From: Neokomagataea anthophila
GTDB taxonomy: Bacteria > Pseudomonadota > Alphaproteobacteria > Acetobacterales > Acetobacteraceae
Assembly (NCBI RefSeq): GCF_018122595.1
Contig: NZ_JAGRQH010000004.1
Span: 62,001-126,000 of the forward strand
Reading direction: 5' to 3'
Length of the DNA: 64,000 nucleotides
This document shows, piece after piece, positions 26,618-36,011 of this stretch (its first letter is position 1; the number at the start of each line of letters is the position of its first letter). The notes under the pieces were generated by a model. That model made no database searches, had not been told where the DNA came from, and saw only the letters and a program-made list of their open reading frames with translations. The translations under genes and the position numbers were made by a program.

Positions 26618-27358
26618 ATGGATAATATTGCTGGAAAAGTCGTCCTCATCACCGGCGGCAGCAGCGGCCTTGGCGAAGCGACCGCCCGTCACCTTGCACA
26701 GCTTGGCGCACGCGTCGCTCTCGCAGCACGCCGCCGCGACAAGCTGGATGCCATTGTCAGTGACCTCACGGCACAAGGCTTTGACGCACGCGCATATACT
26801 CTAGACGTCACAAGCCGCGAAGCCGTGCAAACGACAGTCGATAGCGTCGTTGCAGACTTCGGAAAATTAGATGTTATCATCAATAATGCTGGCCTCATGG
26901 CCATTGCCCCTATGGCCAACACATTGGTCGATGAATGGGACCGCATGATTGATATTAATATCAAAGGCGTTCTCTACGGCATCGCTGCAGCATTACCGAT
27001 CTTCACCAAGCAGCAGAGCGGTCACATCATCAACCTCTCATCCGTTGCTGGCATCAAAGTCTTTGCACCCGGCGGCACAGTCTATTCTGGTACAAAATTC
27101 GCCGTACGCGCTATCAGTGATGGTCTACGCCAAGAATCTGGCGGCGCCTTCCGCGTCACATCCATCGAACCGGGCGCTGTAGACTCAGAACTCAAATCCG
27201 GCAGTGGTGACGCTGAAAGCCGCAAGAACGTCGAAGCGTTCTATCAAATTGCCATCCCATCCGATTCAGTAGCGCGCGCCATTGCATACGCCATTGCGCA
27301 ACCTGATGACGTGGACATCAACGAAATCGTTCTGCGCCCAACCAAACAAGAGTTCTAA
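26618..27358 (+). CDS. Short-chain dehydrogenase/reductase (SDR)
   Basis: A 246-residue classical SDR oxidoreductase from the ATG at 26618; the 61 in-frame residues upstream look non-coding. The cofactor motif is LITGGSSGLGEATA; the basic residues AARRRDK after the second strand suggest NADPH. NNAG, the catalytic Ser in LSSVAG and YSGTKFAVRAISDGLRQE (Tyr and Lys) are all present. The substrate cannot be told from sequence. It resembles the broad group of NADP-dependent ketone/aldehyde reductases common in acetic acid bacteria. It is monocistronic with a strong terminator. Confidence 0.9.
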   Translation: MDNIAGKVVLITGGSSGLGEATARHLAQLGARVALAARRRDKLDAIVSDLTAQGFDARAYTLDVTSREAVQTTVDSVVADFGKLDVIINNAGLMAIAPMANTLVDEWDRMIDINIKGVLYGIAAALPIFTKQQSGHIINLSSVAGIKVFAPGGTVYSGTKFAVRAISDGLRQESGGAFRVTSIEPGAVDSELKSGSGDAESRKNVEAFYQIAIPSDSVARAIAYAIAQPDDVDINEIVLRPTKQEF

Positions 27359-27373
27359 TGCTCTTTTAAACAC

Positions 27374-27406
27374 TGTCTTTGGGCGGCATCACACCGCCCA
27401 AAGACA
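27374..27406. terminator. Strong bidirectional hairpin terminator
   Basis: Thirteen-pair perfect stem TGTCTTTGGGCGG / CCGCCCAAAGACA with a seven-base loop, between the convergent SDR and mtnP genes. Confidence 0.8.
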
Positions 27407-27412
27407 CACCCA

Positions 27413-28291
27413 TTACTTCTTCAAAACACGCCCTGCCACAGCATCCAGCTTCGCCACCAGAGCCGGGTCACGCTTTTCAGGTGCCGTAATCAACGCAAAA
27501 TCCAACGCACGCTCTGCTGTCAGATCAACTGGGCGCTTTTTACCCAATTCAGGAATAACAGCCTTCACCAAGCGGCGTGCATTCGCAGCATTACCCTGCA
27601 TCACCTTCACAACCGCTTCCACAGTGACGCTATCATGATCCGTGTGCCAGCAGTCAAAATCGGTCACCATCGCAACCGTCGCGTAGTTCATCTCCGCTTC
27701 ACGGGCGAGCTTCGCTTCCGGCATATTGGTCATACCAACCACCGAACAACCCCATGAACGGTATAGCTCACTCTCTGCACGTGTTGAGAATTGCGGCCCC
27801 TCCATCACGATATACGTGCCGCCACGCGTCACCGGAATAGAGAGATCTGTTGCAGCCTTCTCCAGCGCATCCAGCAAACGATGTGAAACTGGGTCAGCCA
27901 TGCCCACATGCGCAACACAGCCCGTTTCAAAGAAACTCTTTTCACGCGCAAAGCTACGGTCAATAAACTGGTCAACCAGCACAAAACGCCCCGGCTCCAG
28001 TTCCTCTTTCAAAGAACCAACAGCCGAAAGTGACAAAATATCCGTCACACCCGCACGCTTCAGCGCATCAATATTCGCGCGGAAGTTCAAACGTGATGGC
28101 GGGATTGGATGACCACGACCATGACGCGGCAAGAAAACGCACTGAACGCCATCTAACGTCCCGAACAAAAGCTCATCAGACGTCTCACCCCAAGGGCTTT
28201 CAACCCGACGCCACTCTTTATTCTCCAACCCGTCGATATCATACAGGCCAGAACCACCAATCACGCCGATTACCGGCTGAACTTCAGACAT
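27413..28291 (-). CDS. mtnP: S-methyl-5'-thioadenosine phosphorylase
   Basis: A 292-residue nucleoside phosphorylase family 2 enzyme that splits methylthioadenosine, the by-product of polyamine synthesis, into adenine and methylthioribose-1-phosphate for methionine salvage. GVIGGSGLYDIDGL, the phosphate-binding PRHGRGHPIPPSRLNFRAN, and the base/ribose site YIVMEGPQFSTRAESELYRSW with GMTNMPEAKLAREAE are plain. FDCWHTDHDSV is typical of the true MTA enzyme. Other salvage genes are not adjacent. Confidence 0.95.
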   Translation of the reverse strand: MSEVQPVIGVIGGSGLYDIDGLENKEWRRVESPWGETSDELLFGTLDGVQCVFLPRHGRGHPIPPSRLNFRANIDALKRAGVTDILSLSAVGSLKEELEPGRFVLVDQFIDRSFAREKSFFETGCVAHVGMADPVSHRLLDALEKAATDLSIPVTRGGTYIVMEGPQFSTRAESELYRSWGCSVVGMTNMPEAKLAREAEMNYATVAMVTDFDCWHTDHDSVTVEAVVKVMQGNAANARRLVKAVIPELGKKRPVDLTAERALDFALITAPEKRDPALVAKLDAVAGRVLKK

Positions 28292-28356
28292 CCCATTATC
28301 CTTCAGCTACAAAAATATCCGTATTGAGGACCACAGCATCAACTGTTCCGCAAGCC

Positions 28357-28374
28357 TTGATTGATATTCATCAA
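28357..28374. promoter_or_regulatory. Imperfect palindrome upstream of hemF
   Basis: TTGAT and ATCAA half-sites at 28357-28361 and 28370-28374, separated by eight bases, with inner symmetry too. FNR boxes have the same half-sites but a four-base gap, so this is not a canonical FNR site. It lies between mtnP and hemF and may be an operator. Weak evidence. Confidence 0.3.
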
Positions 28375-28550
28375 CTCTCGAAAAGATGCTTAACACCATG
28401 TTAGCACACACAGCGCCATGCTTTTGCCGTAGAGAGTAGAGACTATACCTCCGCTCCATCGGTGCAGCGCACGCTATTCGTCGCCCGTTCATTCTGCTAG
28501 GACGTCTCGGGTCAAGGTCATCTCATCCCACGGGGATAGGGAAACGGAAC

Positions 28551-29468
28551 ATGGATCAGACTACCGCCGCTTTCAGCCCATCACAGCGCGCCGATGTGCC
28601 ACATGATGCACTTAAAGACCAAGCACGTGCATGGTTCGAAACCCTACGTGATCGGATTTGCGCCTCCTACGAAGCACTCGAAGACGAAGCCGCCGCGGGA
28701 GACACACAAATCCTCAAAAATGCCAGCGCCCCCGGTCGCTTCACCCGCACCGCTTGGACGCGTGAAGAAGGTGGTGGCGGTGTGATGTCCGTCATGCGCG
28801 GTCGCGTTTTTGAAAAAGTCGGCGTAAATGTCTCCACCGTATGGGGCGAATTTTCTCCCGAGTTCCGCAAAAATATCCCCGGTGCCTCAGAAGACCCACG
28901 TTTCTTTGCCACTGGCGTTTCTCTCGTTGCCCATCCATGCAACCCCCATGTAAGCGCCGCACACTTTAACACCCGTATGATCGTCACGACGAAAGGCTGG
29001 TTCGGCGGTGGCGGGGACATCACCCCCATGTTCCCACAAAGCCAAACCGCACGCAGCGACGCGGATTATTTCCACAAAATGTTCCAAACCGCGTGTGACA
29101 AACACGACCCCGAATATTATCCGAAATTCAAAGAATGGTGTGACCGCTACTTCCACCTTCCCCACCGCAACGAACCACGCGGCTTAGGCGGTATTTTCTA
29201 CGACCAACACTCGACAGGTAACCTCGACGCAGACTTCCGCTTTACACAAGAGGTCGGCATGGCCTTTCACGATGCCTACCCCGCCATTGTACGCCGCCGT
29301 ATGTATACACGCTGGAATGACGCAGATCGTGAAGCACAACTCATCCGCCGTGGCCGCTACGTAGAGTTCAACCTCCTGCATGATCGTGGTACATTATTCG
29401 GCATCAAAACAGGCGGAAACACAGAGGCTATTCTGATGAGCATGCCGCCGGAAGTACGCTGGCCGTGA
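28551..29468 (+). CDS. hemF: Oxygen-dependent coproporphyrinogen III oxidase
   Basis: A 305-residue enzyme of haem synthesis that decarboxylates coproporphyrinogen III to protoporphyrinogen IX with O2. [37 protein letters not shown], and the C-terminal [20 protein letters not shown] are strong HemF signatures. The length is normal. The next gene begins inside its stop codon (GTGA overlap). An oxygen-dependent enzyme fits an obligate aerobe such as an acetic acid bacterium. Confidence 0.96.
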   Translation: MDQTTAAFSPSQRADVPHDALKDQARAWFETLRDRICASYEALEDEAAAGDTQILKNASAPGRFTRTAWTREEGGGGVMSVMRGRVFEKVGVNVSTVWGEFSPEFRKNIPGASEDPRFFATGVSLVAHPCNPHVSAAHFNTRMIVTTKGWFGGGGDITPMFPQSQTARSDADYFHKMFQTACDKHDPEYYPKFKEWCDRYFHLPHRNEPRGLGGIFYDQHSTGNLDADFRFTQEVGMAFHDAYPAIVRRRMYTRWNDADREAQLIRRGRYVEFNLLHDRGTLFGIKTGGNTEAILMSMPPEVRWP

Positions 29469-30598
29469 TAAAAAACGCCGCGCCCATGTTGCCAAAGACA
29501 CAGCCCCTTCAAGGGCACCGTCCGTTCTCACGCCGTCGTTTTATCACTTCGGCCTTAGCGGGCTTGAGCTGTACCCCACAGTTACTACGCGCGGCACCGT
29601 CTACCGCCCTTCCAAACGCACAATTGCTGATTGGCGGCACATTACACTCTATCCCCGGACAATTTGGCGAACTCGCCACCAATGCCCTTAGCCACGGGTT
29701 AGGCCTTAACCTCCCAATCCAACTCTCTCCCGATATCGGCTTGGATGGCGTCAAAGTCGCAAATGAGTTTGACAGTAACGTCGCGGCAGATGGTCAAACT
29801 GCCCTCGTTGTCCCCGGAAGTGCTTTTATCGCTGCACAAACCGGCGACCCACGCACGCATTATGATTTCACACGCTGGATTCCGCTCCTCGTGGCTCACA
29901 CAGCTTCCGTCGTCGTAACGCGGACAGATACCCACCAAAATTTTGCACATCGTCTGCGGAGCTTTTTCCACGGCCGCTCCCTCAAACTCGCGGTCTCACA
30001 CCCCACAGGCAATGAATTAAGCGCACTGCTCGGCCTCACATTGCTGGATTTGCACCCTACACCCGTACCCGGCTTCGCCACAGCACAAGATGCTCTCCAA
30101 GCGCTCCATAATGGCCTTGTTGACGCCGTGCAGATCCTACCAACACGTGGTGATGCACCACTATTGGAAACACTCAAGAACCTCCCCGAAGGTGTCGCCC
30201 CCCTCTATCATACCGGTGACCTCTCCGGCACACCGCTCAACGATATTCCCAATTTCCTCGAAATCAGCGAGCAAATGCGCCGCCGCCCTCCTGAGGGGCA
30301 ACTATTTTCCGCTTGGCAAGCGGTCTCTGCCGGGGTTTGCACACCTTTTGCCGTTGCCCTCCCCATGCTCACTCCACCCCCACTGGTAGAACGTTGGAAA
30401 AATGCCTGCGCGGATGCCTCGGATGATGACAGCATCCGCCACTGGGCTGAAACCTATCACTTTAGCTTGGAGACAGAAGACAACGCTGCGCCCTTCTTCT
30501 CACGCATTCGTCCAACGCCTGAATCTCAACTCGCCCTACGCCGCTGGATCGCTATGAACACGCCACGCTGGCGCCTTGGGCAAGAGACACGTCTCTAA
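29465..30598 (+). CDS. Tat-exported TctC/Bug-like substrate-binding protein
   Basis: A 377-residue protein starting at a GTG that overlaps the hemF stop. Residues 22-44 carry the twin-arginine signal [15 protein letters not shown], so export of a folded protein by Tat is predicted. The mature part has the look of a periplasmic binding protein: a lobe with [16 protein letters not shown] residues, [17 protein letters not shown], and [19 protein letters not shown], which resemble the tripartite tricarboxylate (TctC/Bug) receptors. No TctA/TctB membrane partners lie nearby. It may be an orphan receptor or have another role. Family assignment is tentative. Confidence 0.55.
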   Translation: MIKNAAPMLPKTQPLQGHRPFSRRRFITSALAGLSCTPQLLRAAPSTALPNAQLLIGGTLHSIPGQFGELATNALSHGLGLNLPIQLSPDIGLDGVKVANEFDSNVAADGQTALVVPGSAFIAAQTGDPRTHYDFTRWIPLLVAHTASVVVTRTDTHQNFAHRLRSFFHGRSLKLAVSHPTGNELSALLGLTLLDLHPTPVPGFATAQDALQALHNGLVDAVQILPTRGDAPLLETLKNLPEGVAPLYHTGDLSGTPLNDIPNFLEISEQMRRRPPEGQLFSAWQAVSAGVCTPFAVALPMLTPPPLVERWKNACADASDDDSIRHWAETYHFSLETEDNAAPFFSRIRPTPESQLALRRWIAMNTPRWRLGQETRL

Positions 30599-30613
30599 GC
30601 TGCTTTTTCCCCC

Positions 30614-30641
30614 GACCATACAACAGGCTAACTGTGTGGTC
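30614..30641. terminator. Hairpin between convergent genes
   Basis: Eight-pair stem GACCATAC (30614-30621) with GTGTGGTC (30634-30641), one wobble, 12-base loop. No T tract. Possibly a weak terminator between the Tat-exported gene and smr. Confidence 0.4.
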
Positions 30642-30738
30642 CCCGCCAGTGCATAGCAATTCAATGATTTTGTCCCCTACAATAGAGGGCACTCCTTCAT
30701 GATAATACGCACATACTGCACAACAGCCTGAAGCGTTC

Positions 30739-31416
30739 TTAACGACGCGTCTTCAAAAGAATACGGACAGCACCTTGGTTTGCCTTATGCGTATGCACGA
30801 CAGCCAAAATCATGCCGCGTATATCTGCCCGCTGTAGCCACAATGGTAACTCCCGGCGGATAGCACCACTTTGCTCTCCGCTACCCAGCCCCGTCACCAC
30901 TTCAATACACTTTAAATTCTGTGTCCGAGCGCGCTGCAAAAAATCAAGCAAACGCTCAAAAGCATCCTGCACAATATAACCATGCAAATCTAACTTTGCC
31001 TCTACGCGCAACGTACCCCGCGTCAGGCGCTTCCAGCTTGTATTATCCAAACCCGGGGCCCGAACACCAACCTTCAAAGCACCAACTTTCGGCAAACGCC
31101 GGATCGAACGTGCCATCATGTCTGCAAAGCTGGGCTCCGGTACGTCCACCCGATAAGCCGCTTGTTCTGACGAAACAGCCGGCACCGGCACAGACGTCGG
31201 ACTTGGTGCCACAACAACCCGACGCTTCACCTTCGTTTTCACACGTGTTTTTTGAACCGGTGCCACGGCCTTTTGCGGCTCCGTGGGGGGGGCGGCACCG
31301 TCCTGTTCTGTCTCATGCTCCGTACGTGATGCATCAGAATGCAAGGGCACAACATCGCGCATGACCAAACGCCACAACGTTGCCTCCTCTTCCCGCACAT
31401 TCCGTCGCTTCGCCAT
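30739..31416 (-). CDS. Smr/MutS2-domain protein
   Basis: A 225-residue protein from the ATG at 31416; an ATG seven codons upstream (31437) with GAGGG before it is equally possible. The N-terminal segment MAKRRNVREEEATLWRLVMR is conserved in alphaproteobacterial Smr proteins. A basic, Pro/Val-rich linker follows. The C-terminal Smr domain (about residues 145-225) shows LDLHGYIVQDAFERLLDFL, VVTGLGSG and VHTHKANQGAVRILLK. Smr domains are nucleic-acid nicking or binding modules. In relatives it follows mltA directly; here two genes lie between. Confidence 0.88.
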   Translation of the reverse strand: MAKRRNVREEEATLWRLVMRDVVPLHSDASRTEHETEQDGAAPPTEPQKAVAPVQKTRVKTKVKRRVVVAPSPTSVPVPAVSSEQAAYRVDVPEPSFADMMARSIRRLPKVGALKVGVRAPGLDNTSWKRLTRGTLRVEAKLDLHGYIVQDAFERLLDFLQRARTQNLKCIEVVTGLGSGEQSGAIRRELPLWLQRADIRGMILAVVHTHKANQGAVRILLKTRR

Positions 31417-31517
31417 ACGCTCCACAATCCTCAACATCGCCCACCCTCACAGCACCGCACCATGAAGATGCCTCACTGTTAAAAGCAGAGCACAGATCAA
31501 ACAACGCCCGAAATACA

Positions 31518-31553
31518 AAAATGGCCTTGAGAGAACCCTCCCAAGACCATTTT
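31518..31553 (-). terminator. Terminator of the peroxidase gene
   Basis: AAAATGG (31518-31524) pairs with CCATTTT (31547-31553), and CTT/AAG extend the stem. Read leftward it ends in CCATTTTTG, a short T run, about 25 bases after the peroxidase stop. Confidence 0.65.
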
Positions 31554-31578
31554 CCGTCTCTAAACGCGCAAGGTGTCG

Positions 31579-33057
31579 TTAATTCGCAGCTTGCCCTGCG
31601 GGTTTCAGCTCCGGCTGCTCCGGAACCTGATCCAGCGGAACGCCCTGATACTTACCGGTCAACGTCTTCAAGAAGGCAGTAATATCATTCACATCCTGAT
31701 CAGAAATATCATGATCTGGCGTTTGATACTTCGCCATCATCCGCACAGCATCTTCCAGCGTCTTAGCCGAGCCATCATGGAACCACGGGCCAGTCAACGC
31801 GACGTTACGCAGGTTCGGAACCTTAAAACGATGTTCGTCGTTCGGGTTCTTCGTCACCCCAATACGCCCATCATCGGCAGCCGTCAGTGCCGTATGACGA
31901 TCCGCAAAGTATGGCCCTTCAAGGCCCATCACTTCATACGCATCACCACCCATGGCCACACCACTATGGCACCCTGAGCAACCGATTTCCTTAAAGCGCT
32001 CATAACCACGCTTTTCTTGCGCCGTAATCGCGCCAGAAGCACCCTTCAGATATTGATCAAAACGACTATCGGGCGTGATCAACGTCTTTTCGTATTCCGC
32101 GATCGCATCCGTCACAGTGTCTTTGCTGATCGTGCTATCCGGCCCATACACAGCATTAAACTGTTCGGCCATGCCCGGTTCATCACGAACATGTGCCGCC
32201 GCCTCATCCCAGTTATGCGCCCCCATTTCCTTCGGGTTCGTCACAGGGCCAGCAGCCTGTCCAGCCAGATCCTTCGCACGGCCATCCCAGAACTGCGCCA
32301 TGTTAAACGTCGCATCATAAACAGACGGCGCGTTGATCGGTCCCTTCTGCCCATGAATACCAGTAGACGTCACAAGATTATCAACACCACCCTTGTTCAA
32401 GCCATGGCAGCTTGCACAATTCAGCGTGCCATCACCCGACAAATGCTTATCAAAATACAGCGTCCGGCCAAGCGCTGCTTTCTTCCAATCTACCGAAGCA
32501 ACCTCTGGAATCGGCTGCACCACTTCCCCACGGAAAGCCGGTGCCACATCCGCGCTCGCATAATAGCGTGCACGCTGCTCACGCACCCATGTCAGAATAT
32601 CGTTACGTTGCTTTTCATCCAGATATGCGTGCGGGTGCATCGTCAGATACACTTTTGGCGGCATCCGGTTTTGAGAAATCACTTCCTCAATACGTGAAAG
32701 CTGCTCAATGGTCGGCGGCTTACCTTGCTGGAAATCTGCAATAATCGGCGCAAAATTGAAGTGCAATTGCCCTTCCGTCAAATCATGGCTCATGATCTGA
32801 TTAGCCAAAGGCAATTTGAAGTAGAACGGCAGATCCGCCCCCTTCGTATGGCAATAATCACAGCGTACTTCTTGGAACGCTGAGAATGCTGCCATAGAAA
32901 CAGGATCGTGCAGCGTCAGACTTCCTGCTGGCAGCTTTGGTGCCCCAGCATGGTCAAAATGCTCAAGATACGTGACAGTTCCACCCCAAGTGGCAACACC
33001 AAGGGCTGCGAGGGCTGCAATGCCTCGTATAATTGTGCTTTGCCGCACTGCACTCAC
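31579..33057 (-). CDS. Tri-heme cytochrome c peroxidase (YhjA-like)
   Basis: A 492-residue protein with three CXXCH haem sites: CDYCH (66-70), CASCH (about 216) and CSGCH (about 361). Two haems with the surrounding DGTLNCASCHGLNKGG and QFWDGRAKDLAGQA segments make the classical bacterial cytochrome c peroxidase; the extra N-terminal haem domain behind a membrane anchor (about residues 8-28) matches the E. coli YhjA type, which takes electrons from the quinone pool to reduce H2O2 in the periplasm. The electron-donor role is inferred from that family. It lies 88 bases downstream of the DNA methyltransferase gene and has its own terminator. Confidence 0.92.
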   Translation of the reverse strand: MSAVRQSTIIRGIAALAALGVATWGGTVTYLEHFDHAGAPKLPAGSLTLHDPVSMAAFSAFQEVRCDYCHTKGADLPFYFKLPLANQIMSHDLTEGQLHFNFAPIIADFQQGKPPTIEQLSRIEEVISQNRMPPKVYLTMHPHAYLDEKQRNDILTWVREQRARYYASADVAPAFRGEVVQPIPEVASVDWKKAALGRTLYFDKHLSGDGTLNCASCHGLNKGGVDNLVTSTGIHGQKGPINAPSVYDATFNMAQFWDGRAKDLAGQAAGPVTNPKEMGAHNWDEAAAHVRDEPGMAEQFNAVYGPDSTISKDTVTDAIAEYEKTLITPDSRFDQYLKGASGAITAQEKRGYERFKEIGCSGCHSGVAMGGDAYEVMGLEGPYFADRHTALTAADDGRIGVTKNPNDEHRFKVPNLRNVALTGPWFHDGSAKTLEDAVRMMAKYQTPDHDISDQDVNDITAFLKTLTGKYQGVPLDQVPEQPELKPAGQAAN

Positions 33058-33145
33058 TCCATGTAGCGGTAGATAGGCTCAAAATGAGCAAGACAGTCAC
33101 AAATGTCCAAGCGATTGAACCTGTCAGAAAAACAGGCCCTGCCGA

Positions 33146-34000
33146 TCAAACGTGATCAGCCTCACTCAGTTCCGAAACGACTTCATCAATTGAGCCATCA
33201 TCTAAAAACGCGCGCAGGCGTTTTCGGGCCAGATTCACATAACGTGTATCCATATCAATCCCGATCCCCTGCAAGCCCTGCCGCTCCGCTGCAATCAAGC
33301 TCGTGCCAACCCCCATAAACGGGTCTAAAAGCACATCCCCCTCTCCCGCACCATGCAGACGCAAACATGCCTCAGGCAATGCAACGGGAAATGTACCCGG
33401 GTGGCTAAATTTTTCTTTCTGACTGCGGACCGTCTCATACGGGATGAACCACGTATCCCCTCGGCAACGCCGATCAACCGCATGCCGACGGCGATGAATA
33501 TTACTTTTATCTGTAAACGGCACCCCCGCCGCCAAACGCGAGACCGGCACATCCCCCGTTTTTGTTAAATGAAAAACATGCTCATGATTACGGTTCACGA
33601 AACGATGGGAATTCAGAGGCTTAAAATGCCCGTGCGTTTTCTCCCCGACAGAAACCGATTTAATCCACGTAATATGATTTTGCAGTACAAATAATTCACG
33701 TAGCCTCACCAACAGCTCAAACGGCAACCACGGCTGTGATGATGAACCCGACATGTTCAGAAAGAACGACCCGCCATCCTTCAAAACGCGCTTCAAACTC
33801 GCGCAAATTTCGATCATCCACTCCAGATAACACTCTTCCGGCAAGCGGTCCTGATAACTGCGGTAATCAATACCCAAATTATACGGCGGCGATGTTACAA
33901 TAACATCAACACTTTGCGCAGGCATACGTCGCAGCACAGTCGTGCAATCACCACGAATCAACGTATGCGTCCCCAGACGCTCCCTACGGCTTCGTATCAT
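33146..34000 (-). CDS. Orphan site-specific DNA methyltransferase
   Basis: A 284-residue amino-methyltransferase of the beta-type order: the catalytic TSPPYN motif near residue 36 comes first, the SAM-binding DPFMGVGTSL near residue 227 second. This class makes N6-methyladenine or N4-methylcytosine. The protein lacks the C-terminal domain of CcrM and its motifs differ, so it is not the cell-cycle CcrM. No restriction endonuclease gene is next to it. Its ATG overlaps the mltA stop by four bases (ATGA), so it is coupled to a cell-wall gene. The target sequence is unknown; the role may be regulatory or protective. Confidence 0.88.
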   Translation of the reverse strand: MIRSRRERLGTHTLIRGDCTTVLRRMPAQSVDVIVTSPPYNLGIDYRSYQDRLPEECYLEWMIEICASLKRVLKDGGSFFLNMSGSSSQPWLPFELLVRLRELFVLQNHITWIKSVSVGEKTHGHFKPLNSHRFVNRNHEHVFHLTKTGDVPVSRLAAGVPFTDKSNIHRRRHAVDRRCRGDTWFIPYETVRSQKEKFSHPGTFPVALPEACLRLHGAGEGDVLLDPFMGVGTSLIAAERQGLQGIGIDMDTRYVNLARKRLRAFLDDGSIDEVVSELSEADHV

Positions 34001-35181
34001 TGAGCTGCCCCCCCAGCCGGAACAGAACGCGGCAATAAAACCGTCACCCGACCAACCGCATGCAAATGCCCCGCCACATAAGCGGCTTGCTCACCCGAAC
34101 CCGCAAAGAGATCCAACCGCCCTACCCCGCGAATATCCGTGCCTACATCTTGAGCAAAAACCAAATGCTGCCATTTCTCTGACATGCTATTTGCAAGTGG
34201 CAAGGTCGTCTGTACCCAAAGCGGCACCCCAAACGGCACCACAGAACGGTCCACAGCAACAGAGCGCCACGGCATCAAAGGCACCCCAAATGCCCCTTTA
34301 GGCCCCACCGCGCTGGCCTCACCATCCAAATGAAAAAAGACATAATTTGGGTTACGCTCCATCAGCGCAGATGCTTGCGCAGGGTGTGTCTCCAGCCACG
34401 CACGAATACTTTCCATGCTGACCGTGCCACTCGCTAAAAGGCCATCACGCACCATTTCCCGCCCAAGCGGAACATAGGGTTGCCCATTACGTCCATCATA
34501 CCCCACAGCCACGCGCCGCCCATCCGGCAGCACCAGCACCCCTGAGCCTTGAACCTGCAAGAAAAAACGATCCACCGGGCTTTTCAGCCATGCCACTTCC
34601 AAACCACGCCCATTCAAAGCGCCATGATCAATCTGCGCCCGATCATAATACGGCACCACACGCCCATCTTGCCAGCGGCCAGAGATCGGTGCGCCATCTG
34701 TACCGGACACACTCACCAAGTCAGAAGGATGTGCATAAAGCGGCGTCCTATAAACGCCCCCCGGCTGTAACGATGCTTCAAAAACAGGCTGGAAATACCC
34801 CGTAATCTCACCTTGCTCTGTCAACAGATAAGGCCGGAACCACGCTTCCACAAAATGCCGCGCCACAGCGGGGCTCGTCACCGCAATATTTTGCAAGGCC
34901 GCGCACGCAGCTCCCCAGTCTCCAGCATAGCGCCCAGCCGGGAGCTTCGCTGCGCCCCCCAAAAGAGTTTCAGGCGGCAATTGCCCAATGCGCCGACACT
35001 CCGCCCGCAAAACCGGCAAAACTACCGAAACCGTCTCCGAGCGCCAGCCAGGAAGAGCCGTATAATGCGCAGCATGCAGTGGTTTTGCCCAAGCGAGACC
35101 CTGCACAAACCCCGCAAACATAGAGGCCGCAACCCCCAGCGCTACGGCCCGTGCCATCCCCCCCCGCATCATGCGGCGCAT
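33997..35181 (-). CDS. mltA: Membrane-bound lytic murein transglycosylase A
   Basis: About 394 residues from the ATG at 35181, one base after the Tim44-like stop; earlier in-frame starts (35259, 35223) would overlap that gene. MltA cleaves the glycan strands of peptidoglycan to anhydromuropeptides. Motifs include ITGYFQPVFEASLQ, YRTPLYAHPSDL, VQGSGVLVLPDGRRVAVGYDG-type residues and the 3D-domain Asp cluster VFAQDVGTDIRGVGRLDLFAGSG. The N-terminus has an Ala-rich export segment (VALGVAASMFAGFV). No lipobox is obvious, unlike in E. coli MltA. It lies in the Tim44-mltA-smr neighbourhood common in alphaproteobacteria. Confidence 0.93.
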   Translation of the reverse strand: MRRMMRGGMARAVALGVAASMFAGFVQGLAWAKPLHAAHYTALPGWRSETVSVVLPVLRAECRRIGQLPPETLLGGAAKLPAGRYAGDWGAACAALQNIAVTSPAVARHFVEAWFRPYLLTEQGEITGYFQPVFEASLQPGGVYRTPLYAHPSDLVSVSGTDGAPISGRWQDGRVVPYYDRAQIDHGALNGRGLEVAWLKSPVDRFFLQVQGSGVLVLPDGRRVAVGYDGRNGQPYVPLGREMVRDGLLASGTVSMESIRAWLETHPAQASALMERNPNYVFFHLDGEASAVGPKGAFGVPLMPWRSVAVDRSVVPFGVPLWVQTTLPLANSMSEKWQHLVFAQDVGTDIRGVGRLDLFAGSGEQAAYVAGHLHAVGRVTVLLPRSVPAGGAAQ

Positions 35182-35182
35182 A

Positions 35183-35932
35183 TTATGCAGGACGAGAAGC
35201 CGCGAGACGCCAGCGCGTATCATCACTGCCCAAATGCGTCTCAAACAGCCATAGATCATGAAATTCCGTCACCGCTTCCGTACCGACAACTGGCTGCCCA
35301 TCTGCCCCCAGCAGAGCATTAATCTGCCGTGAGACAATACCAACTTCAATCCGCGCTACAGGCACATTCTCAACGCTCACGATAGCCGCGTCCTGAATAG
35401 ACAACACATCCACACCACGCACTTCGCTGCGCTGCGTCTGCTGCGCTGCTTCACGAGCCGCAATAGCGCCATCAAAAACCTGCGCCACCTCATCTGTCAT
35501 CACCGCAGCTAATGCCGTGCGATCACCTTGAGCATAGGCCAACACCACCTTACGAAAGCTCGCTTCAACCCCTTGCAAAAACTCCTGTGGGTTAAAGCCC
35601 GAACGCGCCTTCACAATATCTACTAGAACGCCACCCACCCGCGTCGCAGGTGCTGGAATATCCTGACGCGCGCGCACAGGCTGCGCCCCACTTCCGGCAC
35701 TCGCCCCTTCAGGCAAAGGCGGCGGGACCGCGCGTTCAGCCCCTGCCGACGCAGCCACAGGCCTAGGCATCGCTTGCTTTACACCCTGCAGCCCCACACG
35801 CCGCCCCAAAATACGATAGAGGCGAAAAGCCAACGCCGCGGCAATCACAGCAAGAACAATGACATCCCAAGGAAGAGAATAGCCACCTTGGCTCGTCAGA
35901 AAACTCGGAAAATGAAAAGTGTCAGAAGACAT
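35183..35932 (-). CDS. Tim44-like domain protein
   Basis: A 249-residue protein with one N-terminal membrane segment (about residues 22-40, VIVLAVIAAALAFRLYRIL), a Pro/Ala-rich linker and a C-terminal Tim44-like domain (about 110-249), with FNPQEFLQGVEASFRKVVLAYAQGD, the family hallmark. It is related to the mitochondrial inner-membrane import motor subunit; in alphaproteobacteria its exact job is uncertain, possibly membrane-associated assembly. It heads the leftward run with mltA and is divergent from secB, a conserved arrangement. Confidence 0.9.
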   Translation of the reverse strand: MSSDTFHFPSFLTSQGGYSLPWDVIVLAVIAAALAFRLYRILGRRVGLQGVKQAMPRPVAASAGAERAVPPPLPEGASAGSGAQPVRARQDIPAPATRVGGVLVDIVKARSGFNPQEFLQGVEASFRKVVLAYAQGDRTALAAVMTDEVAQVFDGAIAAREAAQQTQRSEVRGVDVLSIQDAAIVSVENVPVARIEVGIVSRQINALLGADGQPVVGTEAVTEFHDLWLFETHLGSDDTRWRLAASRPA

Positions 35933-35986
35933 GCAGGCTTAAGCTTCACAAATGAACGGGATCACAAAAAAACTTCCCATTAGATA

Positions 35987-36011
35987 GGTTGAGACGGTCC
36001 ACAACTCAACC
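35987..36011. promoter_or_regulatory. Inverted repeat in the Tim44/secB divergent region
   Basis: GGTTGAG (35987-35993) and CTCAACC (36005-36011), seven-base arms with an 11-base gap. It lies between two divergent genes and could be an operator or a leader hairpin. No known factor is suggested. Confidence 0.35.

Noticed and set aside
28357..28374. A canonical FNR box before hemF
   Set aside because: The half-sites are eight, not four, bases apart, so it was listed only as an imperfect palindrome.
33146..34000. Reading the DNA methyltransferase as CcrM
   Set aside because: It lacks the C-terminal extension and the DPPYNLQL-type motif of CcrM and is about 70 residues shorter.
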